From positions 47,498,970-47,562,969 of the forward strand of contig OX393579.1 in assembly GCA_947652605.1 (NCBI GenBank): a DNA stretch of 64,000 nt, in the 5' to 3' direction. Source of the stretch: Elmis aenea (taxonomy: Eukaryota; Arthropoda; Insecta; Coleoptera; Elmidae). The notes below the pieces were generated by a model. That model ran no database searches. It was not told the DNA's origin and worked only from the letters and a program-made list of their open reading frames with translations. Position 1 is the stretch's first letter. Every line of letters begins with the position of its first letter. Both the position numbers and the translations under genes were made by a program. This document shows, in pieces, positions 34,401 through 42,104 of the stretch.

Positions 34401-37400
34401 AACTGAAAACCTTAAAAGAAGCGAGAGTGAAATGGGTCCACGTCCCGAATGTCATATGTTTCGTATATTGCCCTACGAGTATTTTTGTGGACGAGATAAA
34501 TGTAACGTACCTGTCTCACAAAGGAGAAGGGTAATTTTTGTTTCTTTTATATCTTCGGATTGTCAAATAAAGAACTTTTTAATTTCGCGGTTCCTTGGAT
34601 CTTGTTGTAAAGTGTCAAAGATCTTGTTTCTTACAGCGCCAAAAATAGTTTACTGAAAATCATTAAATATACAGGGTGTGTAAAAATTGGCGGAAGCGCT
34701 ACACGTGGCGATGTTCTTCGTAAAATTCTAAGTTGAAAATCTTAATACAAAAATGTTGTACCATGCTTGCTGTGTCTGCAAGAGGTCTTGACATTTAGTC
34801 CTTTAATAAGCGTTATTATTTAATACTTGCAAATGAAAAAGCTGCAATTTGGCATAAAAATAAATTTAGAATAGTATTTTTTCCTAGATATTGTGTTCTT
34901 CCTTTCAAAAATTGGTGTTGAAAATATGTAAATCACTGATTTGAATGAAAATAATACATATGGCAACATTGTCATTAGCTGTCATCTCTGTTTTTCTCCT
35001 AATTATTTCTAGTTTGTGTTTTACGATACCCAAAAGTTTGCAGCTATGTTTACGAACTGAAGGCTTTCAGTTCGAACAAAAAATGTAAATACCTAAGTAA
35101 AAATTGCTGATAAAAAAATGTCCAAACGCAAATCAATGTATGCAATGTTGCCAATTTTTTTTTCTTTAAAAGGTTCCTGAGGCCATAGGAAGCATGGTAC
35201 AACATTTTTGTATCAAGATTTTCGACTTAGAATTTTACGAAGAACATCGTCACGTGTAGCGCTTCCGCCAATTTATACACACCCTGTATTTAACTTTGGA
35301 AGTATCTCGAAAATTTCTTTTAACCCTTTGATTCCCAAAATAAGTTTTATTGATAAAAAGAAAAAAAATATTTACTTTATTAACTTAAAATACCATAACA
35401 TGAACAATAAAAAAATCTGTTTGTAATATATTTTTTTTAAATAGAAAAAAAGTCGGTGGTTTCATCAGATAACCACTGGGACAAAAAAAAACACTTTCCC
35501 TTTTTATGGTGTTTAATAATTTAATATTAAATAAATTTTCTTTGAACCCAAAATAATTTTTTTCAATAAAAAAAAAGTTATCATTCACTTCATGAACTTA
35601 AAATAAATTTAAATTAACATAATTTTTTTTTACAATAATAGAAACAAAAGCGGTGGTTTCATCAGATAACCAGTGGCGCACAAGAAACACACTTTAAATA
35701 TTTTTATAAATATTTTTTATAATTTCGAATTTAAAAGCAAATCCATAAACAAATTATCACCTGATCATAATTCACTGATAAATTTACTTACCAGCCATTA
35801 CAATCCACTAATTCCGTAAAATTTAATATTTTCTTGCGATTTACCACTGTTTGACAAGTCGACTTACACCATGCAAAACATTTAAATGAAATTTTGGTAT
35901 ACGGACTTATTTTAGTACGAACTTTTGCTTTTTGCCAAGAGATGGTGCTATAAGACATAGAATAGCAATAGTGGTTTTAAAGCTTGGTCACTGGGTATCA
36001 TAAAATAAATTATTTGAAAGGTGGTTTCTCGGTGAAACCACAAGGAACCAAAGGGTTAAATGCCATATGCGATTTTGTTTATAATTGTTTTTATAATAGA
36101 TTTTAAAAGAAATGTACAGGGTGGCCTATTTTCGATGCCAATATAGGGTATTTTGGTTATTATCAGAGTTAGAAAAAAACTAAGTGTGTATTCTCGATTT
36201 CTTTTTTCGAGAGAAGTTTATTGCCATAAACAGATTTTTTATACCTTTTTTAATTTTCGAAATATATGCAAAACCGACTTTTGGCAATTTTCAAAAATGT
36301 TAAATATCTCGTTGAAACGAAAAGATAGAAAAAAACTTTAAAGACATATTTTGCACGGTTTTTTGTCCTTAATAAGATAGCGATGTTCGATTTTTTTCAC
36401 TCATACGAAACCAAACTTTCTTATTTTTAATAAAATTGCTGATGTTTTGTAATGTAGGTACCTTAACACTTTCGGGTAAATAAGGCTACAATTAATAGTA
36501 AAAAAAATATCATGGAACGACCATTAAAATTTTATATTTTTCCCTTATAGTTTTTAATTTTGAAGGGCCTCAAAAACATTTTTTTTGCCCCGGGCCTCGC
36601 ATTTACTCTGAAAGGCCCTGCCTGTTTGTATTCCTTATCTTCCAGTGTCACTGTCCCATTTCGATTTTTTATTCTATTGGTTTTACCTTTACATATACAG
36701 GGTTCTCGTTTTTCGAGCGCCACTATGGGGATCTCGTAAACGGTAAGAGTTACGACTTTGGTTAAATTAGGGCAAATTTGTATATTCAGGTGCTTAATAA
36801 TTTGACGCAAACAGAACTTATCTAGCTTTTTTAGTTTTTGAGATATAGGTAAAAAAGTAAAAAAGTGAACTTTTGTTTTTTGCCCGTAACTTTTTCATTT
36901 GATGTCAAATTTCATTTCTGTAAAAACTTTTTCATAGCCACTTTTTGCAAGGAATCAGAATCTCCAATTATATTTTCCATGCAACGTTTCGTTTTTTTTA
37001 AACCATCATCAGGTCAATTCTTTCTTATAGACGCTATATCTGATTCTAACGCTAATTTGTAGAGCATTTTTTTCTGAATTCGATAATTTATAACACTTGG
37101 GACTTTTTTAAAACAATTGTTGTTAAAAATGGTAAAAACAAATATTTTATTTAAAACAAATCCTAATCGGCACGGTAAATAATTGTCTTTGTCCCTTTTT
37201 CCTTAGAAGCACGTAAGTAAACCGCATGAAATTACTATTAAAGGGATTTAATTTAAAAAAATAGGTAATAATAAATATGTTAGGAATGCATTAACATTGT
37301 TCACTTATTAGCAAATATTTTTAGAAAATTTTCTTTGGTTAAGTAATACATTTCTCTAAAATGTGTATTTAATCCTTATTTGGCATACAATTATTTTTAA

Positions 37401-39041
37401 CAAAATTGACGTTATCAAATAATATTAGTGTTCATAGTTTACAAAAAACGTCCAGAAATCTGTTTACGCTTTTTGCTTATTAGAAGTCATTAACGCAGAT
37501 AAAAGGCATAACTCGTTATTTTTTGTTACAAATAATTGTGTGCCAAATAAGGATTAAATACACATTTTAGAGAAATGTATTACTTTATTAATTAACCAAA
37601 GAAAATTTTCTAAAAATATTTGCTAATAAGTGAACAATGTTAATGCATTCCTAACATATTTATTATTACCTATTTTTTTAAATTAAATCCCTTTAATAGT
37701 AATTTCATACGGTTTACTTACGTGCTTCCAAGGAAAAAGGGGCAAAGACAATTATTTACCATGCCGATTAGGATAATTATGTTTTAAAGAAAATATTTGT
37801 TTTTGCAATTTTTAACAATTGTTATACATTATCGAATCCAGAAAAAAAAAAGCTCTACAAATTGGTGTTAAAATCAGATATAGCTTTCATGAGAAAAAAT
37901 TGACCTGATGAAGGTTAAAAGAAAACGAAACGTCGCACGTAAAATATAATTGGGATTCTGATTCCTTGCAAAAAGTGTCCATGAAATAGTTTTTACAGAA
38001 ATGAAATTCGACATCAAATGAAAAAGTTACGGGCAAAAAATAAAAATCCACTTTTTTACTTTTTTCCCTATATCTCAAAAACTAAAAGAGCTAGATAAGT
38101 TCTGTTTGAATCGAATTATTAAGCACCTGAATATACAAATTTGCCCTAATTTAACCAAAGTCGTAAATCTTACCGTTTACGAGATTCCCATAGTGGCCCT
38201 CGAAAAACGAGAACCCTGTATATTGTGTTTTGTTCTTTAATTTTCTTGTAAAAATTTTTCGTTTTTCTATTAGACTCTTTTTGTTTAATTCTCTCATTTT
38301 AATATCTATCTCTCAGTAGTATAAGTGTTTAAAATAAAAATGTGCTAATTTTAAAAGAGCAATTATTGTTTAGAGACCTTTTAATTACAATTATAAATTC
38401 ATTATTTACATTTATTGCTGATAATCGTCTTAGAAATATAATTTTTTAGATCCGTTGATAACCGACTATGTCCGTTACAAGGACAAACGGAAATACCGAA
38501 TGGTGGATACATCGAATTTACTCCTTGTGCTAAGAACACCGTCCAGGATAAGTCCATGCTCATGCCCACAGAGACTTCTAGCGGGTGGGCTGTGGGGTCA
38601 GTCCCCACACACATGAATCAGTCTGAATCAGAGTCTTCTAGCGGGTCGGCTGTGGGGTCAGTCCCCTCACACATGAATCAGTCTGAATCAGAGTCTTCTA
38701 GCGGGTCGGCTGTGGGGTCAGTCCCCACACACATGAATCAGTCTGAATCAGAGTCTTCTAGCGGGTCGGCTGTGGGGTCAGTCCCCACACACATGAATCA
38801 GTCTGAATCAGAGTCTTCTAGCGGGTCGGCTGTGGAGTCAGTCACCACACACATGAATCAGTCTGAATCAGAGTCTTCTAGCGGGTCGGTTGTGGGGTCA
38901 GTCCCCACACACATGAATCAATCTGAATCAGAGTCTTCTAGTGGGTCGGCTGTGGAGTTAGTCCCCACACAAATGAATCAGTTTGAATCAGAGACTACCA
39001 AAAACAAATGCGTAACGGAAACAAATTCAACAAGACACTAG
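19264..39041 (+). CDS. Pancreatic-lipase-like protein with PLAT domain; catalytic Ser lost; repeat tail
   Basis: Ten exons join in frame to about 645 residues: 19264-19412, 19463-19591, 24199-24345, 24396-24504, 28407-28511, 28564-28817, 28878-29007, 34156-34285, 34336-34530 and 38450-39041. Phases match at each junction. The layout follows the pancreatic lipase family: N-terminal SCFETIGC, beta strand FLIHDF, nucleophile elbow, LDPTGPQF, CSHKRAFKYYIES, a Cys-rich loop, then a PLAT domain closing at FTPC. The elbow reads GHGVGAH where active lipases have GHSLGAH, so the serine is glycine, while the Asp and His of the triad remain. The oxyanion HG is HD. A secreted, non-enzymatic, possibly binding or storage role is inferred. 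The signal-peptide exon was not found. The last exon adds about 160 serine-rich residues. Confidence 0.88.
19463..19591 (+). CDS. Lipase-like exon 2: oxyanion strand
   Basis: It follows a 50-bp intron. The acceptor is TTTTTTAG at 19462 and the donor is ATG/GTAAGT at 19591. It encodes KVVFLIHDFTSNGYTGW; in active family members this strand reads ..IHGF.., so the oxyanion-loop Gly is Asp here. 43 codons, phase 0. Confidence 0.85.
19790..21100 (-). mobile_element. RTE-like LINE fragment in lipase intron
   Basis: Minus-strand pieces include NNYRRITLLSTVRKLYARIL (about 20990-20900), LSQGCTLSRYIFAAVLDEIM (20620-20544) and the C-terminal QLRWLGHVMRMGSDKTSRRV (20020-19940) followed by GRPRKL. These are the RT and tail motifs of RTE/BovB-type elements. 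Frames are broken and the catalytic YADD region is missing, so the copy is dead. Confidence 0.75.
21387..22053. repeat. Foldback element, TACAGGGTGTAGAC ends
   Basis: About 270-bp arms (21387-21660 and 21780-22053) are near-perfect inverted copies, from TACAGGGTGTAGACTCGGAT to ATCCGAGTCTACACCCTGTA. The loop is under 130 bp. It lies in the lipase intron, directly next to another foldback. A broken relative of the same family is at 53508-54965. Confidence 0.88.
22068..23900. repeat. Large foldback element, TACAGGGTGTCCCC ends
   Basis: The left end TACAGGGTGTCCCCGTTATC is mirrored by GATAATGGGGACACCCTGTA at 23881-23900. Arms run to about 22880 and from about 23235, with a loop of about 350 bp. 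The left arm alone holds a 146-bp palindromic insertion at 22393-22538. No ORF of note. Confidence 0.88.
22393..22538. mobile_element. Palindromic mini-element nested in foldback arm
   Basis: Two perfect inverted arms of about 63 bp, from TAATGGTGCCTGTACACCTG to its reverse complement ending ...GGCACCATTA, separated by a loop of about 20 bp. The matching place in the other arm (near 23569-23575) lacks it and shows TTA at the junction, so it inserted at a TTA/TAA site as PIF/Harbinger-type MITEs do. Confidence 0.8.
24199..24345 (+). CDS. Lipase-like exon 3
   Basis: The acceptor is TTTTTCAG at 24198 and the donor is ACG/GTAATC at 24345. 49 codons, phase 0. It encodes HQSNVNVISVDWEAGAEPPY, matching the conserved VDW strand of the lipase fold, followed by a helix (ETVLFIKML). 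Confidence 0.88.
24396..24504 (+). CDS. Lipase-like exon 4: nucleophile elbow with Ser to Gly
   Basis: The acceptor is TTTTTAG at 24395 and the donor is CAG/GTATGA at 24504. It follows a 50-bp intron. It encodes NIHLIGHGVGAHVAGYIGEA. The family consensus here is GHSLGAH; the codon for the nucleophile is GGT (Gly). The surrounding elbow residues are well kept, which argues against simple decay. Confidence 0.88.
24575..27110 (-). mobile_element. BED-finger hAT DNA transposon in lipase intron
   Basis: The right end CAACCCTG at 27103-27110 (minus strand CAGGGTTGATAAAAATCATG) is a typical hAT terminus, with GATTTAAATCAC repeats inside. At the left, the same inner sequence (GTGATTTTTTTAAAAAAATC, inverted) is present, but the outermost CAGGGTTG is not recognisable, and I could not define an 8-bp target duplication. 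It carries a three-part transposase gene, 26613-24829. Confidence 0.82.
24829..26613 (-). pseudogene. hAT transposase, BED-type (two frameshifts)
   Basis: Three overlapping minus-strand ORFs read consecutively. 26613-26275 has the DNA-binding BED finger (CKYCKEEIQGLVQRIKAHRE). 26278-25481 is the transposase core (VCLSLDGWSNVHNEPIICAT, VTDNAANM, YGCSAHILNL). 25554-24829 ends with the hATC dimerisation motif LVERIFSTFGLVHSTIRNKL. Only small frameshifts near 26276 and 25520-25554 separate them, so this copy is fairly young. It resembles the ZBED4-like group. Transposase would cut and paste the element at 8-bp targets. Confidence 0.88.
27780..28362. repeat. Diverged tandem repeat with ACAGGGTGTTCTATTT ends
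   Basis: AGGATGTTCTATTTAAA at about 27851 and ACAGGGTGTTCTATTTAAGA at about 28169 begin two similar units. Each is followed by a block ending near ACACCCTGTGTA or ACACTGTGTA. The pieces look like degenerate copies of the TACAGGGTG family placed in tandem in the lipase intron. Confidence 0.4.
28407..28511 (+). CDS. Lipase-like exon 5: catalytic-Asp region
   Basis: The acceptor is TTGTTAG at 28406 and the donor is ACA/GTTAGT at 28511. It encodes GLDPTGPQFEGMPNRVKLDA and DAAYVEVLHTDKFN. The Asp of LDPTGP is the triad acid and is retained; DA.YVEVLHT is the conserved following strand. Confidence 0.88.
28564..28817 (+). CDS. Lipase-like exon 6: lid region and catalytic His
   Basis: It follows a 52-bp intron. 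The acceptor is TTCTCAG at 28563 and the donor is GAT/GTACGT at 28817. It encodes GHADFFINNAKMQPRCDQ, then CSHKRAFKYYIESIENKDCE. The His of CSHKR is the triad histidine and is present. Confidence 0.88.
28878..29007 (+). CDS. Lipase-like exon 7
   Basis: The acceptor is TTCTTCAG at 28877 and the donor is GCA/GTGAGT at 29007. It encodes GNCTSCKPINNKPTCVSFGL, a Cys-rich loop of the family, then YFLNTNGETPFC leading into the PLAT domain. It ends one base into a codon completed by exon 8. Confidence 0.85.
29053..31061 (+). mobile_element. piggyBac transposon, decayed
   Basis: It is flanked by TTAA (29053-29056 and 31058-31061), with inverted termini CACTAGAACCGCCG / CGGCGGTTCTAGTG. Sub-terminal palindromes GCGGTCAATTTGACCG lie at the left (about 29087 and 29263), with a related GCGGTCAAAATGACCG at the right (about 30998). 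It carries a broken transposase gene and sits in the lipase intron between exons 7 and 8. Confidence 0.9.
29504..30840 (+). pseudogene. piggyBac transposase pseudogene
   Basis: It begins MWSSHDLTQETALKYLEELE (29504). After a frameshift near 29800 come RYIIRDNPGPTLYAK and LCLFVD-like N-terminal core motifs. A large deletion near 30060 leads to NLTIDEQIFPTKSRCRFIQY, containing the first catalytic Asp. The region of the second catalytic Asp, usually a GDN motif before WFTS or FFTS, reads NVTTYIFFTS and lacks Asp. A C-terminal Cys-rich finger (CHLCKKYVCGICAG) remains at about 30760. Stops and deletions make it non-functional. Confidence 0.85.
31300..31430. repeat. Cluster of CTGCANNTGCAG palindromes
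   Basis: GGCTGCATCTGCAGTC (about 31318), GACTGCATATGCAGTC (about 31362) and GACTGCAAACGCAGTG (about 31404) lie within 130 bp, after TTCGCGGACAGCGG. The layout resembles the sub-terminal palindromes of the TTAA elements in this window, so it may be the end of another piggyBac-type element. No paired terminus was found. Confidence 0.4.
31515..31851 (+). pseudogene. PIF/Harbinger transposase fragment (HARBI1-like)
   Basis: The plus strand encodes MALVDANYKFIAVDFGGYGK NGDGE-type sequence, a stop, then FVIVGDEAFLLKKDLLRPYP and, after a frame change, NNRLSRARRVVENAFGILSQ. VDANYKFI..D.G..G and RLSRARRVVENAFGIL are diagnostic of the DDE domain of Harbinger transposases. It is cut off at about 31851 by the tail of a LINE. 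Confidence 0.85.
31852..33660 (-). mobile_element. Jockey/I-group LINE, 5' truncated, (ATT)n tail
   Basis: A minus-strand ORF of 544 codons (33624-31990) covers the reverse transcriptase and C-terminal region: NYRPITILTNISKIFEKIIY, GFRKGNTTTRAIYMAIQNVL, VPQGPILYILYTND, catalytic FADDTSAII. The 3' end shows AATAAAGATT followed by an ATT repeat, read on the plus strand as a TAA microsatellite at 31858-31875. Motif A, which should carry the first catalytic Asp, is missing. It is inserted into the Harbinger fragment. Confidence 0.88.
33661..34155. other. Lipase intron remainder before exon 8
   Basis: No coding signal. Two short palindromic words, GGGTCATATTGACC (about 33897-33910) and GGGTCATATTGGCCC (34061-34075), recall the sub-terminal palindromes of the TTAA elements. 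TTAA occurs next to the first and downstream of the second (AGGATTAA, about 34090). No matched termini could be defined. Confidence 0.35.
34156..34285 (+). CDS. Lipase-like exon 8: first half of PLAT domain
   Basis: The acceptor is GCCTACAG at 34155 and the donor is AAAG/GTATCT at 34285. It encodes ITYRISISLEHNKHAKHSQD and GYFEVMMMGENNSVTLALPG, beta strands of a PLAT/lipase C-terminal domain. It precedes a 50-bp intron. Confidence 0.85.
34336..34530 (+). CDS. Lipase-like exon 9: second half of PLAT domain
   Basis: The acceptor is TGTTACAG at 34335 and the donor is AAGG/GTAATT at 34530. Only the frame set by exon 8 continues the PLAT strands: DRISTYESGSVYTVIMYAGP, KEARVKWVHVPNVICFVYCP and FVDEINVTYLSHKGEG. 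A longer ORF in another frame here (34327-34656) is spurious. Confidence 0.85.
34670..35288. repeat. Foldback element in lipase intron
   Basis: The left end TACAGGGTGTGTAAAAATTG and the right end ATTTATACACACCCTGTA form inverted arms of about 110 bp, including GCGCTACACGTGGCGATG / CATCGTCACGTGTAGCGC. It lies 140 bp downstream of the exon 9 donor. Confidence 0.85.
35320..36059. mobile_element. piggyBac-type MITE, TTAA flanks
   Basis: TTAA lies at 35320-35323 and 36056-36059. Termini are CCCTTTGATTCC / GGAACCAAAGGG with one mismatch. Inside, hairpin words GTGGTTTCATCAGATAACCA occur at about 35456 and 35653, and GTGGTTTCTCGGTGAAACCA at about 36021. No ORF, so it is non-autonomous. Confidence 0.8.
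36115..36695. other. Remainder of lipase intron with one solo TACAGGGTGG end
   Basis: TACAGGGTGGCCTATTTTCG at 36115 looks like the left end of another foldback-family element, but no matching right end was found. The rest is AT-rich with no coding signal. Confidence 0.4.
36696..38220. repeat. Large foldback element, TACAGGGTTCTCG ends
   Basis: TACAGGGTTCTCGTTTTTCG is mirrored by CGAAAAACGAGAACCCTGTA ending at 38220. Arms of about 700 bp surround a short loop near 37440-37500. Each arm carries a CTGATGA...CGAAACG word on the minus and plus strand respectively (near 36980-37015 and 37905-37940). Confidence 0.88.
38450..39041 (+). CDS. Lipase-like terminal exon: PLAT end and serine-rich repeat tail
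   Basis: The acceptor is ATTTTTTAG at 38449 and the stop is TAG at 39039-39041. It first completes the PLAT domain (NRLCPLQGQTEIPNGGYIEF, then TPC), where family members normally end. It then runs on for about 160 residues of seven 20-residue repeats, consensus SSGSAVGSVPTHMNQSESES. Six repeats carry an NQS N-glycosylation sequon; the seventh reads NQF. The tail finishes with TNSTRH. Confidence 0.87.
38571..39000 (+). repeat. Seven-copy 60-bp coding minisatellite
   Basis: The period is exactly 60 bp; units begin GAGTCTTCTAGCGGGTCGGC. Copies 2-4 differ by only one or a few bases, while copies 5-7 are more diverged (for example GTGGAGTCAGTCACC and GTGGAGTTAGTCCCC). All copies keep the reading frame of the lipase-like exon. 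Near-identity including third positions implies recent expansion or homogenisation. Confidence 0.92.
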
Positions 39042-39592
39042 CATATATAATATTTATTTTACACTAATTCACAAAATAATATTTAGTATTGTACATTCAA
39101 TTTATTAAGTAACAGTTTAGTTTAGTAGTAGTTTGTCTCAAGAAAGAAGGAGTGAATTCGACCTTGAATTGTCTTCCAGTTTTCATGAACTATCGTCAGA
39201 TATGCAGGCTTTTCAAGGTCAAATCCGTGTATAAGCGATCCCAAGGAAATTTACAATGGAAAATCAATCAACGAAAGTAACAAATGTGCGACTTCATCCC
39301 CTATTTTGAACGCCCAACCTACTGGCGAGGACATTCCAAGGTCAATCGAGTGAGGCACAGATTTGTTTAAGAACTTTCAGCTGGATACTTGCAGTTAAGA
39401 GCCTATTAGTAACAAATACTAATATATTAACAATGTTTTGTGCAAGATGTTTTGTTTTTATTGTTTATTACTTTTAATAAATCTAATAAATGAACATTGA
39501 GTAATTATATTACAATCAACATCAACATTGAACAGATATCAACAATAATTGACAGTATTCCAGCTGATCTAAAACGTTTATACACATTAGGC
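39042..39592 (+). other. 3' untranslated region and flank of lipase-like gene
   Basis: No coding signal. AATAAA at 39476-39481 and 39485-39490 are plausible polyadenylation signals about 440 bp after the stop. Confidence 0.5.
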
Positions 39593-39828
39593 CAGTGTCT
39601 CTCAAAATTTTATAACCCGCGGACCACCTAATGAGCGTTTCACACATGCGCAAAACAAACATTCAGGTGAATTAAAAATTTTGTTTCAGTTATTTTGAAA
39701 TGTACTTATATCATATTTGGTCTTCATTAAGCACATATTTGATTGTTTTCTTAAATCAAAAACTCACCTACGAGTTGATTGACAATGCTTTGCGAACCAG
39801 TCCAGGGACCAAATTTTGAGATACACTG
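39593..39828. mobile_element. Small hAT-type MITE
   Basis: The termini CAGTGTCTCTCAAAATTT and AAATTTTGAGATACACTG are inverted. The flanking octamers CATTAGGC and AATTAGCC match at six of eight positions, consistent with an old 8-bp duplication. No ORF. Confidence 0.7.
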
Positions 39829-40785
39829 AATTAGCCTATAGCTAGTTATAGTCTACATTCAGTTTAAAGTCTGATGCAACATGGAATGCTTTTTTTTAAA
39901 TAGTTAACAATGAAGATAAACGCGAAAAATCAAGTGTTATTAAAATTATATTTCGAACTAAGTAGATTATTTATTCCTTAGATTATCTGGCGTAGATGTA
40001 AGAGTTCGTTAATTTTAATTAGATTGTCCTGGGACATTGCAAATAAATGAAATTCGATAAGATTAACTGTAAAAGAATTGTGAAATGGAATGTTAAAAGC
40101 AATCTCTAGTAGCCAATTATTTTGTACTTTGATTAATTGCGCAATTCTGAGGAAGGTTGTGTTTATTTAAACGTCATATGCAAATAAAGCCTTTGTTAAA
40201 TGTTGATCCTAGATGGCTCGTTTATGTTATATGGTATTACGGCGACCATCTTTCATTGGTGCTTATTTAAATTTGGTTCTGTAATTCCTGGTTGAGAAAA
40301 TGTCTATTTAAATTAAAGTATTCGTAAAATATCGTTCCATGCATCATTGCTGTTACCATGGAAACTACGTTTGACGTTTCCTTAACTTTAACCGAGATTT
40401 TTGCAACCGGACTAACTAAAACATGTGACACTTTTATGTTAATAATTTGAAATATTTGAATAGAAAATTTTGTACATCAATACTTCTCAAAACGTGATTT
40501 TTTTTGTCTTTACAAAAAATGGGCACGCGGCAGAATTATTATTTTACTGCAAAAATATACCTAGATGGATGAAATAGTTTTAATTAAAACTACCCCAAAC
40601 TAGTCTTATTTTTAGGACTAAATTTTAAAAAGGGTTACGAAATGGTTTAGGTTTGGTACTGTTTTAATTTGAATTTCGCGAAAAAAAAAATTAAAAATTT
40701 TAAACAGTTTTAAATTTATTAAATTTGGTTTTGATTTTTACTTTTTTTATGCTTTGGTAACCAAATTTTTACTGTAAATAAAATC
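39829..40785. other. AT-rich intergenic stretch
   Basis: No gene or clear element ends found between the hAT-type MITE and the composite foldback. It contains an ATTACGGCGACC word near 40234 and several T and A runs only. Confidence 0.35.
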
Positions 40786-40789
40786 CCAT

Positions 40790-41990
40790 ATACAGCGTCA
40801 TTCAGAAAGTCTGCAACAAATGGAAATTTATTTTATGATCAATTTCTCAAAAAAATGTTATAATTGATAAAAGTTGGTGCATAGTCCAAAACAAATTTTA
40901 GGGTTAAAAAAAAATACAATAAAAGGTCATAGGACACTAGATTTTAGTGATTTTTGAAATACTTGCAAGAGTAAAGTGCCCCATTTTAAAGCTAAGGCCG
41001 CACTGCGGGATGGTTGGCTGGAGGGTAGATGGTAGATACACGCCGTCGCCTGGCGACAATTTGTTGTGAAACAAAGCGCCTGGATTGTCGCCAGGCGACG
41101 GCATGTATCTACCATCTACCCTTCAGCCAACCATCCCGCAGTGCGGCCTTAGCTTAAGAGATACAATTTTTTTTTATAAGAAAAAGTTATTTATAATTTT
41201 AAAAAAAGGCTAGATTTTAATTTTGACAATCAAATTCCAACGTCAATGTTTTAAGAAATTTTAACATTTAAAAAGCCTGCAACAAATGGAAAAAAAATTA
41301 TTATGGATTCTCAGAAAATGTTGTTAATAAAAGTCGGTGCATGCTTTAAAACTAATTTTAAGATGAAAAAGGTTTAATAAATAGTCATGACACTTGATTT
41401 TAGTGGCTTTTTGATTTTTTGACCACTGAAATTTCTTAAAAAATAAAAATTGGACTTTGACCGTCAAAATTAAAATCTAGCCTTATTTTTAGATAATAAA
41501 TAAATTTTTCCCTTAATTTTTTTTTTGTATTTCTTAAATAAAGCGCACTTTACTCTAGCAAATATTTCCAAAATTGCTAAAATCCAGTGTCCTGTGACTG
41601 TTTATTGACCTCTTTTTATCTTAAAAGTAGTTTTAAACCATGCACAACTTTTATCAAGAATAAAATTTGCTGAGAAATCGATAACAAAAACTTTTCCATT
41701 TGTTCCATACTTTTTGATGGTTAAAATTTCTTAAAAAATAATAGAAATTTGATTGTCAAAATTGAAACTTGCCTTATTTTAGGACTCTTAATAACTTTTT
41801 TTTGTAATTTTTTTTGTATCTCTTGAAATATGGCACTTAACTGTTGCGAATATTTCAAAAATCGCTAAAATCCAGTGTCCTATGACTTTTGATTAATTTT
41901 TTTCCCTCCTTAACTTAGTTGTAGACCATGCACAAACTTTTATAAAAAATACAATTATCTGAGAAATCAATAATAATTATCAGTTATAAT
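40790..41990. repeat. Composite foldback with four related arms
   Basis: The block from CTGCAACAAATGG through AAAAGT(T/C)GGTGCAT to GACACT(A/T)GATTTTAGTG occurs twice on the plus strand (about 40810-40960 and 41278-41410). It occurs twice on the minus strand (about 41540-41715 and 41815-41975, reading CTAAAATCCAGTGTCCT...ACCATGCACAA). It appears to be two nested inverted duplications of one element, diverged between copies. Confidence 0.7.
40989..41155. mobile_element. Palindromic mini-element nested in composite foldback
   Basis: AAGCTAAGGCCGCACTGCGG is mirrored by CCGCAGTGCGGCCTTAGCTT at 41136-41155. Arms of about 70 bp surround a short loop (TTTGTTGTGAAACAAAG region). It interrupts the first copy of the surrounding repeat. 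It is GC-rich compared with its AT-rich host. Confidence 0.8.
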
Positions 41991-42104
41991 ATGTTAAGGG
42001 AACATTATTTTGCCGGTAAAATTATTGACAAAAGTTTGTTACTTTGGTAACATCCTGAGACAAAACACATGCCAAAATCCTGAGCCGAAGGCGAGGGATT
42101 TTGT

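Noticed and set aside
34327..34656. 109-codon ORF overlapping lipase exon 9
   Set aside because: Wrong frame; the frame that continues from exon 8 with matching phase gives the PLAT strands, and the ORF runs past a good donor at 34531.
36977..37945. CTGATGA...CGAAACG words in both arms of the foldback at 36696-38220, looking like hammerhead cores
   Set aside because: The flanks do not pair to form stem I and stem II is weak, so the match is to core letters only. I kept the better candidate at 16897-16957.
38571..39000. Regular 60-bp repeat considered as a CRISPR or satellite array
   Set aside because: Copies are contiguous without spacers, lie in frame in a coding exon, and the genome is eukaryotic.
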